A DNA stretch of 64,000 bases, taken from assembly GCA_032209605.1 (NCBI GenBank), contig JASFXZ010000119.1:124001-188000 (forward strand), read 5' to 3'. A program made the translations under genes and the position numbers. Below the pieces are notes generated by a model. That model searched no databases. It saw only the letters and a program-made list of their open reading frames with translations, and had not been told where the DNA came from. Position 1 is the stretch's first letter. Every line of letters starts with the position of its first letter. Source of the stretch: Mactromeris polynyma. Lineage: Eukaryota; Mollusca; Bivalvia; Venerida; Mactridae. Shown piece by piece: positions 48,430 to 62,100 of this stretch.

Positions 48430-50077
48430 ATGATTTAATTTTATTTCATATTTCCCGAATCTAAAGGGAAATTGTGCTACTCGTTGGTTTGGCTGTTTTT
48501 GTAATTTATTTGCATACATTTTGCTTATACATGCTTCTCTCTACTGTTCCTAACTCAACGTCAGTATTGACCAGCTTCGTTAGAGACAAGCTTAAACACA
48601 CAGAAGATGCGAATATATCAAATACATATAAAAAAATAGGAATCATGCATAGGTACATGTATTTCTTGTATACGTCCATCGCATTCTTATGTTTTTTTTC
48701 GTGCCCTAAGCATATGTGTGTGGGGGGCAGAAAGCCTTGTTGTGTACATGTGACCTTCCTTGTTCAACTCTGCCTCATTTAACTAGAATAATCTTCTTAA
48801 AAAGCTGTTATAAAATTAAAAAAGCGACAAATCGTCATCAAAACGTATTGATAAAAGTTTAACTTCCAGTTTAGATAAAGTCAGGGTATAATCCTTAAGT
48901 CTTGTAAAATCGATTCTTCTTGTCGTTTCGCTATCGTCGATTTTCTTTTAAACCACGTTAACTTTGAATGACATTATCCAACCCCTAGTTTAGTTTGATG
49001 AAGGAATACGTTCTAAACATGAAAAGCAAACCAAATCTAACTACGCTATGTGTAAACATGTTTAATACATAGGGGGTCAGGAGACAAAATGACAGGACAA
49101 TAGACTAGGTGCAATGTTTATATTGTACTGCATTGTATCTGACACTCTGTAACACGAGTATGCAAAGGCAATGATTTAGGATTAAAAATATATACTCATA
49201 CAATTCACAAGAAATATTTAAAAAAAAAGATAAACGGTGTAGATAGAATGATGTCTTCCGGTATGTTAAATGAATTAATTTGTTTGCAACATCATTGAAA
49301 AAAAGTCCTTACAAATTATTAACTCGGATTTATATATTTACGTTTTCTCGTGGATTCGTGCCCCTAAGCAGAACAGTCATAGCAAGTTCATTCAGTACAC
49401 AGTTTACTTACATATTTTTAATTATAAGCTAAAAAAACATTATTGTAAATCATTACAAAGTCTGAAGCAACACTTCTTTATGTTTTGCAGTGAAACGTGT
49501 GCATAAAAACAGAAGGTCAGTGATCATGATCGTCTGCAAGATTTCTCATTAGATTCGTGCCCCTGGTCTGTAAACAATTTGATGACGTAAACATGACGTG
49601 ATGTAATATCTAACTGATAATGTTCGCATCTGAGGTGAACGAAAATCCCGTTTGGTGTCTCTTGTGTGAAAATATGATTGGTCAGATCAATGGTATACAG
49701 CTACGCCGAGAAGGATGTATGTGGAATTGTAATTTGGATTTGAATTCTACGGTTAGGCATTTCAGCTTACGCTAGGCTGAGGAACCACTTCGACATCGCA
49801 AAGCAATAGCAGTTAAGAATTGTGCATGCTTGTCGAAGCAATGACGTCGATTATGAATGATAGATTTATTAACAAAATTAACAAAAACTCTGTAATAGTA
49901 GTCTAGACGTTTTATTTTTTGCATTTCAAAATAGAATTAATAAAGTTGAATTGTATGCAGCAAACAACAACCCTCCTTAATCATATGTCATCAAGTCTAT
50001 AAGATATGAAATAAAACTCCGTTTAAATCACTCCATTTCCAAGACTACTGATCACGTTTTTTATTGTACATGTCCTA
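48430..50077. other. Region 3' of peroxidase B
   Basis: Non-coding. Aligned to block A from 48658 on, with about 370 bp extra at 48711-49078. The frame at 48474-48782 is not supported by a domain pattern. Confidence 0.4.
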
Positions 50078-50165
50078 TCACGGCTCTCCACTCCTGATTT
50101 CTTTCCAGAGACTTATGTTTACTCCTCGAAAAGTGTTGCAAGGTTTGTACCCGTTCGAAGATGTC
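50078..50165 (-). CDS. Peroxidase B last coding exon
   Basis: Acceptor CTGTTATAG, preceded by the end of an R1 repeat as in A. It reads [20 protein letters not shown] then KEIRSGEP and TGA. Confidence 0.8.
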
Positions 50166-53100
50166 CTATAACAGAAGACACAAAATAAGTTGCTACAGTG
50201 AACGCCACATACATAAGACAGTGCCTCTCCACACAGACCACCGGAAAAAACAACAAGCCACACAAATTAAGGCATTGGAGGATGCTCAATGGTACATACG
50301 TAAGGAAAAATGGGGCACAATGAATGGCCTAGCGATCAATAACTATAACGGATAACTAGGAGAATCAAGAGTACAAACAGGGGGGGGGGGGGGGGGGGGT
50401 AATGGATGGGAATGATCTCGGGACAAGTCACGACAGCTGGCAACAATAGGCCGAAGCTGGGGAGAAAATATAACATTAACACTATATAAAGAGAAAGAAT
50501 TGCGCAAGGGGGGAGGGACATTTAACATACATTTAAAACACAAAATGATAACCATACAGCGATATGCATCCTTGGAACTGTCAGTAAATATACTGGGGGG
50601 CTATATCGATTTAACAGCTAGCTAACCTCACACTTAATCGCTAAATGGTCCATTGATTTCCAACAATTTTGTTGAATTACTGGGGTGAAACGCTTTTTTT
50701 CTTATTTTCAGTTATATATGATATGCTTGTCAGAGGACCTAACCAATTGTAACTTGTCCATCCGGCTAACAGCCAACAGCTTTCCCACTACGCTACACGA
50801 ATCAAGGTGGAGGACAAATGATCATATCTATGTGTCACAGAAGGACTTGGTATGTCAGGTCAGCGAATTTTATCCGGACCATAAATTGATAGAAAATAGG
50901 ATTAGTGTATCAAATATAAATCACAGCAGAAATAATAACATAAGTTAAAGCATACCCTTGTGATTGGGAAAGCGCCTCCGGTTGCACAGAATGCTTTTCC
51001 GAATTCTGACAAATTATGTCAGAAGTCTTTACTGTCTTAATTGAATTCAACTGACCTGAAATGAAAACGTTTATAATATAATGATTGTTTATATCTCGCC
51101 ATGTGTTCACAAATCGTTTTCATAATAATAAGTTAAGACTGATTCTTGAAAAAGGTTCCTGGTTCAATCTGTATCAGTTGCAGTCAAAGGTATAATAAAT
51201 CATTTTCTAAAAGAATGCGTAATGCTTTAAATGTTTAGTTAGAAGCTATGTAAGTAATTTTGTTTATTTTAATAAACCTAAATAAAGAAATCAATCATTT
51301 TCAGGATCAACTCGTTCTAGATATAAAAAAATTGTTGCATTTCTTGACGCAAGATAATATTTAAACAACACCATAAACTGTTGTCGCCTTTTTCTTGTTA
51401 TTCCGTAATCGATTCATGTTTGAGTTCAAACATACTTTATTCACATATCTATACAAAGTGGGTATAAAATAAAAAAATAATATTCGCTGGCCTTCTCAGC
51501 AAATGATACATAGTATAGATTTTGATAACCCAATATAGGAAAGGATACTATAAAACACATGCCTTGTAGAATTCGCCGTGAACAAAACATTTCTCAGACA
51601 TAATTATTGTTTTGCTTTGAGTAGATTATACGCGGAGACAAAAATACGCACATGGTCACAGTAAGCGCGTAAGGTATCAATACGACGAAATGCATATGTA
51701 ATTTCAAAGAAGGGTGCTAAACAAATAGAGAGGATGAAAGAAAGATTAAATTGAAGGCAGAGTTTCAACGAAAGTAACTTTTCCATCCTAGAATATATAA
51801 CTGTTTTATGTAAAGGACTGCAGTATAAGTAGTATTTAACGTTGTGTTCAGAGTAACCACTACCACCACCAACAAATGAGGTTTTTATTCTTTTGATGAA
51901 ATTATAAATTATTAATATTTATATGCCGCTAGACGTTGATGAACATATAATGGTCTAAGTAAGTATTGTTTAGAAAATTATGCGTGCGCAAATTTTAAAT
52001 GTTTGAAATGACGACGTTATCAAATCTACTTTCGGTATTGTATGTTGTGACGTAGCGAAATCAGATCGTTGACATTGCAAACGTATTGATACGTATTAGG
52101 TCTCAAATCTTATTTTAAACACAATATTGAAGGCTTTAGACTTGTTCGGTCTTGATATGGCGTGATTGCTGAATGCAAGCTTCCAACTTCAATTAAAATG
52201 AAGTAGCCGAATCATTTCTTAATCCACCATCGTTTACTTGTCATGTGACATTTCATGGTTCACGTGGTTCTTGATGGTGACAGGCATTTCATTAGAGATG
52301 TCATAAGAACCAGTAAAATTTCTGCGCGGAGGATGCGTAACCATTTAAAGGCATTGTGCGATTCATTTCACTGCCGTCGAAAGTAATATGCACGGTATAC
52401 GACATGATATGTATTAGATAAATGCTCTATTGTTTTATGATATCTCTGTGTACATTAAAACTTCAATAATAAGACTAGCATTGGTTCAATTGAAAATACC
52501 ACAATATGGAATAAAATTAAACAACGGTCCATCAAAATACTTCTGAAATCATATTAATGGTGTTGGTCTTAGCTGCGAGGGGATATTTAAGCGAGGTTTT
52601 ACCGTATTTATAACAATAATATAATAATACATCAAAACACATATGCGAGGGACGGTCAGAAAATACCCGGATTTTCCTGATATTGTCTTTCAACGTGCAA
52701 CATAGTACACATATTGTACATAAACGGAAACAACATTCTTTCGACAAATGTTGATTTTTAAATTACAAGTTTGTATACACATTTTTGACGTTATGTATAC
52801 ATGATAGATGTTTCAGCTAACAATGACTCCAAGTCGGAAGAACAGCGATCTGTTCTAACATTTCTACTGGCAGGGGGTGAAAAGTCTTGCCATATTTCCC
52901 AAAGACTACACAAATGGTTTGGGCGTGACTGCATGTCACGTTATACATCTTACAGCTGAATTTCTCAGTTCCATGTAGGTAAAATTAGCATTTCTGATAG
53001 GCATAGGTCTGTGACCACATCGATGGCTTCAAATATTGAGGCTTTTGTTATGCAAGATCGTCGGGTAGAAAAGTGTACATTAACACCTTGGTATGAGCAA

Positions 53101-56100
53101 GGTCACTGCTAGGTGTGTGCAGAGACAGTTGACAGAAGACCAAACGGCATCCAGGGTAACTATAACAAAAGACCATTTGTGTCGTTTGAAACATGAAGGA
53201 GATAACTTCTTTATCACTGCATTATCACTGGTAATGAAATCTGGGTTCATTACGCCGAACCTGAGACAAAACCTCAATCAAAGCAGTGGAAACGTGCTGG
53301 TTATCCACATGGGATGCACGTGGAATAATGCTCACTCATTTTATGCAAAAAGGTCAAAACGTCACTGAAAGGTATTATTCTGAAGTAATTTTGAGAAATC
53401 TCTCTGAAAAACTAAGAGAGTTGCGTCCAAGGCAAGCACAGAAAAATGTCCTTATTCTTCATGACAACACCCCCTCCAATACCGCTTCGTCTACAGTTGA
53501 AGTCATTAATTCATTCAAATGGCAATTGTTATCACAACCTCCATGTAGCCCTGATATTGCTCCAGTGACTTGAATTTGTTTCCAGAACTTCTACAAAATC
53601 TTGCTGGAACAAACTATGAGTCTAGGTCGGCTTTGATTTCGGCTGTCACACAATACCTGAGAGATATTTCTACTTCATGGTATACAGAAGGAATACAAAA
53701 GTTCACAGGAAGATGGCAAAATGCATAGACGGTGGTGAATACTTTGAAATATAGTAAAAAGAATCTTTGAAAAATACTAGTATTTCTAGAACGATTCAAA
53801 GTCCGGGTATTTTCCGACCGTCCCTCTTACATACTTATAATTATCGTTATCATATCACTACACAACTGATTACTGACATGCTGATCATAAGAGGATCTTC
53901 ATAACGAAACGATTAGGAAACGAAAAATGACCTTATATTTAGAAATGGCATATATAGAGTGTCCGAACGTAAGTCTGGTTTGATTCGATTCTTGTCCCAA
54001 CTCTGAACATATGCCCATAGAATGTTTTGAGCGATTATGGTAACATATCTTTTGAGCGAACATGATTTTATCCTAAAAGCTACATTAATTGATGATATGA
54101 TAAATAAATCTTTGAATAAAGTGATTTCTTGATTTATTTGTCATGGGACTTAAAGTCACATAAAAAGCTAAGGTCATGTAGTGACATTTCTAACTATAAG
54201 GTTCGGGAAAGACTACAGCTGGTCGCAATTGTGGACATAGGCGGGCATCTGGGTAGAAAAAACCCGACTTTCCACAAGCCAGTTGAATGACTTTCTCACA
54301 TACGTATTATATATTCCATTTCGGAGTGAAACTCGAAGAAGTAAGGGGCGATTGATTTGAAGTCAACAACCTTTACCAATACACGAAGGCGCCCGATAAC
54401 TTCAATATCCGTCTACAGTGGACCGATGATATATGTGAACACACGGGGGTAAATAATGAGCCTTACCTAAAGTGAACCCTATGTCATGATTCAGTGGGTC
54501 CTTTCTTTCATAAAAGAACCTGTCCCCATCTTTAAGCCTCTTAAACTCCTGACCAATAATGCATTGCCATGTTGGTCCCAAAAGACTTCCGGGTGTTCTT
54601 CGCTCTGTCAGTAATCCAGAAAATAGATCAATGTCACCAGGGCAACTGAAAAAGAACGTATGTTTTGCAAGTATTTAAAATAAATGTGTACTTAGCGAGT
54701 CACTTTTCTGAATGAAATTGCCTGTCTGATGGCTCAGTTTGTAGATCGCTGGTCTGTCACCCAACAGGCTAGATTCCTGTACGCGTCATAGCTGTATGTG
54801 TTATTCGGCAAATGTTCTCAACCTCTGATTCATGGGGTTGTTGTCAGCTGTTAGTGGAAAGGCAAGTTAGTATTAATAACAGGGATGCTGGTGAGGTCAA
54901 CTGACCACCATGTATTCTAATAAATGTCAAGAAATGCAGAAAAGCAATCAAAAGCACTGCAGAATGGCATTACAACAATGAGCTTTCATTCATAGATTAT
55001 CCAGCGTTGATTTGTTTTTTTGCAATTGCACTCATTTATTTAACATAACATAATCCGTTTATTCTGCGAATGAGGTATCCCGCTTAAAAACAAAAATAAG
55101 CAAAAAGACGGAATCGATAGTTGCTCCCCGACGGATTTTTTATCAAAGACTACATGCAACATCTTGTGACACACAATTCCAGCGCTTCAATCTTCCAACT
55201 ATTGTAGTTGTTTATATTAAAATGTGTAGGTCGAATTAACTTCCTTCCATGTTCTTAAATAATGTACGATGGACTAGCATTCCTTATCATTGTTTAAATA
55301 ATGCAAAGGCAGATAACTATGCGGGGGAAAATACGGATGTGTCCTCTGCATTTTCTTCCATTGCCATCTGCCCATATTCTTCATTGTTCAGGTACTTTTT
55401 TGTGTCACCTGAGGCAAACAGATGCCTTAATTGTACCTATTTCAGTGGATCAAATTGCGCAATGTCTCGTGTAAGTTCAGTCTTTCTCTGTAATTATACC
55501 CATTGTCTTGAATCCCTATTATATTATCCCTTATAATATATACAGTGTTGTGCTTTGGAAAGTCATGCACATAGTGATATAGTACGGACTGACGGACTCA
55601 AATCATGTTCTGCTTTTATTATACTTACTTTCTATGAAAGGATTCAAATGGAAGATAATTCCGTGAGATTTAAAGAAGGACTTCAGGTCGCTGTGGTGTA
55701 GTGGTTAGCATAACGGACCGGCAATCCGTAGACCTGGGTTCGATTCCCGGTAGCGCAATTGACCGATTTTTCGTGTTTCTCAAACTTGACTTTATTTTAT
55801 TATATTCTTGGGCTATACTCTTCCGCACTAGATATATTTATGTTTAAAAGCTATTTTTAATATATTATGTACTTATTAGTAAAAGATAAAAGAGTTACGC
55901 AGTTTACTTAGAAAAAGGGACGGATGGACAGACGGAGAACGCTGTACTGTTTGTTCTCACGTCGGGTAGCACTGCATTTTAGTTCAGTATTGATAACAAG
56001 AACATGGAAATGCATTTTCTGTATCCGATAAATAAGCCGCGGTCGTGAATTATTATATTTGCATCTAACTGTCTTTTTAAATAACACTTTAGTTAACTAT

Positions 56101-59100
56101 AAAAGAAAAGGTCGAGCAGGAGATGTCACACTCCAAAAGCACAAGGGGCTATGAAATAACGTATACATATACCTACAATACACAAGTAAACAAAATACTG
56201 CAAAGGCAAAGGGAAAGACATAAACTTAAATTAATGATACAAATAGCACTACTATTCGAACTGACAGTGGCACAACGCCACTGGGGGGTAACTTACGCGT
56301 ATGTGTTTTTCAGTGCTGTGGCAGCATCCGTATCATGATCTATAAGTCCATCAAGTCCGGTGCCGAAATTAGTTACCGCACTGAGACCACAGAATGTACG
56401 GAATGCTGTGTAGCCCGGAGTTCCATGGTCTCTTCCACTGAAGTTAACCAAAATACGGAATGGAATTAGTGACTTAGATATATATGTGTGGGAACTCAGA
56501 GTGGTTATAGTCACTGACTGCAATTCACATATCTCTCGCAGCCGTGAGTTCGAATCCCATCCGGAATGTAGAACTAGTTTGTAAGGAAACTTTCCAGCTG
56601 ACTTACAGAAGAACGGTAGTTGGTTCCAACCGTGGCTACCGTCTTCTGTAGATGGAGGCTACGGCAAATATTTAATATTTCAGAATAGGAAAATACAAGT
56701 GTTGATGATTATTACGTGTAAAACCTAAAACATTTGAAGCTCATCGTCATATAATTCTTTGTTCATCTATTGGCTTTGAAACAATACAACTATTAACATT
56801 ACGGGTGAAGAAGATTTACGAGCATCAAAGTACGCTCACTACAGTGGTAAATATTTTGTTTTATAATTACAAATTTGTTCAGCTCTCCAATATTTGGTTA
56901 TTGTTCAATGGACATGGTCAAAGAACCATTTTATCTACAAATGTTCAAACATGCATGATCAGTTGGAATGACCAAACCGTTCTAGGGTGTCCAACTACAA
57001 CATTGACTACGGTGATCTGTCCTCAGTTTCATTCAGCGAATAGGTTCATTGCATTTCATGTTCCACGAAGTCGTATTTTGATTGCAAATTTGTACGGATG
57101 TCGATGACCTGACAGACTATTGCCGAAAAGTCTTAATCAGATATTGATTTACAAAATGATATAACGACGATGAACACATCAAGGGCACAATGAGGCATGT
57201 AGATGTAATTCTAATTCCCTTTGTACGAAAGGAAGTAGGTGAAACTACGAATGGAAAATACAAACCGATGAATATTCAAAGCTGCTAAATCGAAGGAATT
57301 GCCCTCGGTATCCTGAAATAACCTCTGACGTACACTGTCTTGTAGTTTACTGAAATATTTAAAAAAAACGCAATTACTGTATTGTACTCCAAGTCCAATA
57401 GAACACTTTGTCAGTATAAAAAGCTTTATTCCAGTTTTACACATGAACAAGTTCACATTCATTTATTATCTAGTCGCTACAGAAGCTGGAACATGTCCCA
57501 TTGTCGAATCACATCATTATCATATATCTTATTTAAAGTATACGTGGGCTGTATGGTCAATGGGTAATCAAATCACTTTCCCCTCGTCGTGGCAGGTTCG
57601 AATGCCACCGGAATGTAGGATAGATTTGTAAGTGAGCGTACCATTTAGTTGGCTTACAGAAGGTCAATGGTTCTACCCGGGTAACACATGTGGTCTTCCT
57701 GCAACCTAATAGCAGGAAAGGTCACGTCGTGACCCTGGCTGTTTATATGACTTCATGCCCAATTACAAAAAATGTATGTATTATATATGTTTATTGACGC
57801 TTAGTTCGCAGTGTATACATAGTTATATTTAAGCCCTGTCCAAGAAAGCAAAGGCAATACGTACGGAAACAATATCAAAGGACTTTCCGTTTTATTATAC
57901 AAATATACCAAAGCTGAAAAAGGGGACTTTTACAACAAAATCCGCTTTATCGAAATGTTACTTTATTGCTTTATATTTCAGACTAAATTCGATATGCTAA
58001 AAATGGACCTATACAGAAGTAAAGCCTCGTTCGTTTCGTGATCATTTATAAAATTACAGGTCAAAATGATATTGTAATTTTATTTTATAATTAAATGTAC
58101 TTGTATGTTATATAGTTAACATTAGTGTAAGAAGTTCACGAACCTGTCTGAAAATGGACAAGCGGATGTTGTTATCCAGTTCAGAATGTTTTCAAGTCCG
58201 CTGCCATTACCAGTGTGATACCACTTGGTTTCAAAATAGTGTTCCTCAAGTGGTTGTATAGATAGATGGTTCTCTTTTAAATCTAACATTCCAATATCGT
58301 CAGGAACTAGGGAGTGTCCGAATCGAAAAGCAGCAACAGCTAATGCGTTAGAAATCGTGGCATCCACAGATGGATCATAATTATCATTGTGACCTTGCTC
58401 CTGAAACAAGTTTGTGAATCAGGCAAACAGTTTCTGAATATTTATTGAATTTCACAACACACAGGGTGTCCCTGAACATATGCCCCAAATTTGACCGTTA
58501 ATATTTACCAAAGTATAAATATTGATTCATATGTTAATGAACAAATAAAAGTTAATAGTAAACATATATATCCAAAGAAAGACTACCAGTATTTGACAAC
58601 AGCGCTTGATGGTATCATGAATCACATAATAACTACTTCATACAGGTATCTGAAGAAAATGATTCTAACATCGTTATATTGTATAATGAACTGGGAGTTC
58701 AGCAGTTTTGGTGCGAGAGCTCAACAAGCATCCACCACGACAGCGGATTAAAATATTAGTTATCAAGTTTCCGTTACATGTAATTTCAATTTTTCCAAGG
58801 CCGGAGCAATAAGAATCGAGAAGTGCAGCTGAAAACATTAGGACCTAAATGTGATAGAAGAAATGGTTATATCTGGAAGGTACCTGCACATTGTACGCTC
58901 ACAATTCTTGCAAGATGTGACCAACGAAGTAATGATCCAGACGATGCTCAAAAGGATAGGTTAAGCTTATGAAATTTGCAATCAAAAGCCTGTACATGGA
59001 CCAACCAAAATGGAAGTATTTTAAAAACTAGATAAGAACCAAATATGTTGGAATACTAGTATCATCCCTGACCATTATGTCCACGATTCTGTCATAGAAT

Positions 59101-62100
59101 ACCCAGTTTGAAGCAATATTAATGAGTGTGAAATACATATGAAAAATACTGTTCTTGATATAATAGTTGAACATTCCGTTGTTATTTACAGGTGTATCTG
59201 TATTTTAATGGACTACACTCAGTACAGTTGTGACGTAGTCTAAACATCATTAGTAAGAACCATTGACATGTATAACCATTTAAAACAATATTGTTTAATC
59301 ATATTACTAACAGACAAATTTAGTAAAAAAACACCCGCTTGTTAACAAACTGGAAGCTTGTTTAATTTTGTGATAATACAAATGTCTTTTTTCGACAAAT
59401 GCAGAAAGTTACATTATAAATGTATTCTGTGATAATGCATATTTATTGGAGTTTTAACTAGATAAAGTATATTTTTCATGATTGTTTAGGTAAACAAATG
59501 AACAAAAAATAAGCATAATATATCTTTAATTGGGTTGCATAACTATTTTATATAACCAGTCGTTCTAATAGTACACTATAGTTTCTGCGTTAAACCTTAC
59601 CACCTGGTAACATGCACTGAAACATGTATACTGTCAAAACATCAAGTTCAATAAGGTTTAAGAAACAAAATAATGATAGCATTTTTGCACAAAATAACTT
59701 GTCAAGAAATGCACAGTCTCGAAACACCTACTAGAACAATTAAGTTGAATCGGTCTACTACGTCAGGTCCAAGAATAGATGGAAGATACTCAGAATACAC
59801 GATATTCTGCCATTGTGCAATGTTGATTCTCCTGGATTCTTGATACAAACGTTCGTCATTCCATGTAGGATTTACTATGGCAAGACCTTCAGCAATGCGA
59901 TTGTGCTCCCGCATGAAAAGTGTATGCATTAATGCAAGTCCTGGTTGCACGTTAACTCGAACATCGCCTTAATTAAAAGTATAAGTAGTATCGCATCAGT
60001 TGGAGATTAATGAACAGTGTAATCGTTCGAGATTAAGCTATTTATTTTATACAAATATCACTGCACATTTCTTATAACTTCCGTCCTCAAAATGCCGCCC
60101 TGCGACTTTCACACCGAGTGTAAAGGTTCTCTGTACTACAAACAAAGAAATACCAACTGGACAAGACAAATATTTCTCCCATCCTTAAACTAAGGCGCCA
60201 ACAATTAATACGTTGCGTAAAATGCTTTGTACAGTATACATCTAAGGGTGAGGATATGAATTGACTATCTTTGTTTCACCTTATTCTCACCCACACCTCA
60301 GTCTTATGAAAACCGATATACATACATGATAATACAAACAGGAATGCTTATAAGGATTTCTATCATACTTGATGAACAGCAGACAGACAGGGTACCCAAT
60401 CAGAAAAGTGTTTCAGTTTATTCTTCGATGTCACAATTCAAGAAATTTACTTAAAAGGAAACCAATATAAAACAGTTACCTGCTATTGGACAATAATAGT
60501 TTATTGGATCGAACGGCATTGACAGAACACATGTTGAGTCTAAGAGGTCCACGGGTAGTTTATTTTGGACTTGTTTCAATTTTCCTAAAAAATGTTGAAT
60601 TTGTTATTTTTCAGCTTGATCAAACGCATACAATACATGCAAAGAAATGCTGTTTACAACTTAATTTCAAACTTAACAAATATTTTTACAAATTGATCTT
60701 ACATCGTGTGGGGATCTTATATATTTATAATGATCGACGTACAAATGTATGCACAGACGTCTTCCTAGGCCGAATGGTTAAGGCACCCCAACTTGGGAGC
60801 GTACGTGGAACGGATAATAGTGTGTAATCAAGGTTTAAACATCACATCTTTTTTTATCACTAGCAGTTCATCTACAGTTCACCAGCAAGCCCGGTGACTC
60901 ATTGGTGTCCTATTTGTGTGTGGTTTGGGCGATGTTTGATCCCCGGCCGCGACATATCAAAGACGATTAAAGATACTAGATGCTCCATTGCATACGCTCG
61001 ACATTATAATGTAAATGCTAGGGGTAGTTGGCCTGGTGTCTGGTTAATGTGATTGGGCGTGGTAATATGTCACGTGTCTACGGTGTTATTTGCGTTATGT
61101 TTCTGCCACAGGCTAAAACTGTATCCGTATGACAGAAACTTGTTATCGGGAAGTCAAACTGAACACACACAAACTTGTTTAAAGCTATCACAACAAGTCA
61201 CTCTATATAACGCATCACAAGATTCACACCCAACGGCCCAATACTTTTACGAAATTGAAATATAAAACTAATGCGTATGCTTCTCTTAATTTAATGATTG
61301 CGAACGTAACCTTACCTTCAGCTAACGACCGCAGAAATCTCGCTTTCTCGTGTGATGTACCGTAAACCATGGATAAATCTAAGTACGAGGTCTGTGAATT
61401 CAATACCTGTCTGACAGCTGCAATATATATTTCGCGTATATCATAACTGCGATATTTTTGCGGCTATCAGTTTTCACTGAATGACACCAACATATTTAGA
61501 ATTACATAAAATGAGTATTTCACGGCTGTCTAGTTTCACAAAAGGTCCCAATCGCGAATTTGTACTGTATACATTCAAATAAACGCGTGCTTGATACTAT
61601 TTACGCAAGCAGTATGTGTGTGATCAAAGCGTATGTATCCAATATGATGTAATTGCAGAAATAAGACCTGAATAACCCCAATATTCATTTGGAAAATAAC
61701 ATGCGCTGGTCGATCTGATTTCTCCTGAGATCTGTCCTAAGAACACTGGTTTAGTCCATTTACCACAGCATGTAATTGAAGTATTTTTGAAAAACTTGTG
61801 ATCTTAAAGTCAGTTAATCAGTCAAATTATTGATCAATCAATCAATTAAAAAATCAATCAATCAATATATCTGGTCAGAGACAATATCATGATTGTTTTA
61901 TTGATTAGTAATGCTTCGTCGGCAATGTGTTGTTTTTGCCAGGACTGCTTATAACACCAATATTATGTTTTAGCTCGAACCACTGTAAGGCTGTCCCGAT
62001 TTGACCTCGTATACTATACGTTGTAACCACTCCAGAGCGGTTCTCACTTAAGCAACAATGTCTCTTTAACAACAGTATCGGTTCTTCCTGAAGGAACACT

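Noticed and set aside
55686..55760. Possible functional tRNA gene
   Set aside because: The T and anticodon stems pair, but the acceptor is imperfect, position 33 is C instead of T, and the tail matches SINE copies at 5300 and 26386.
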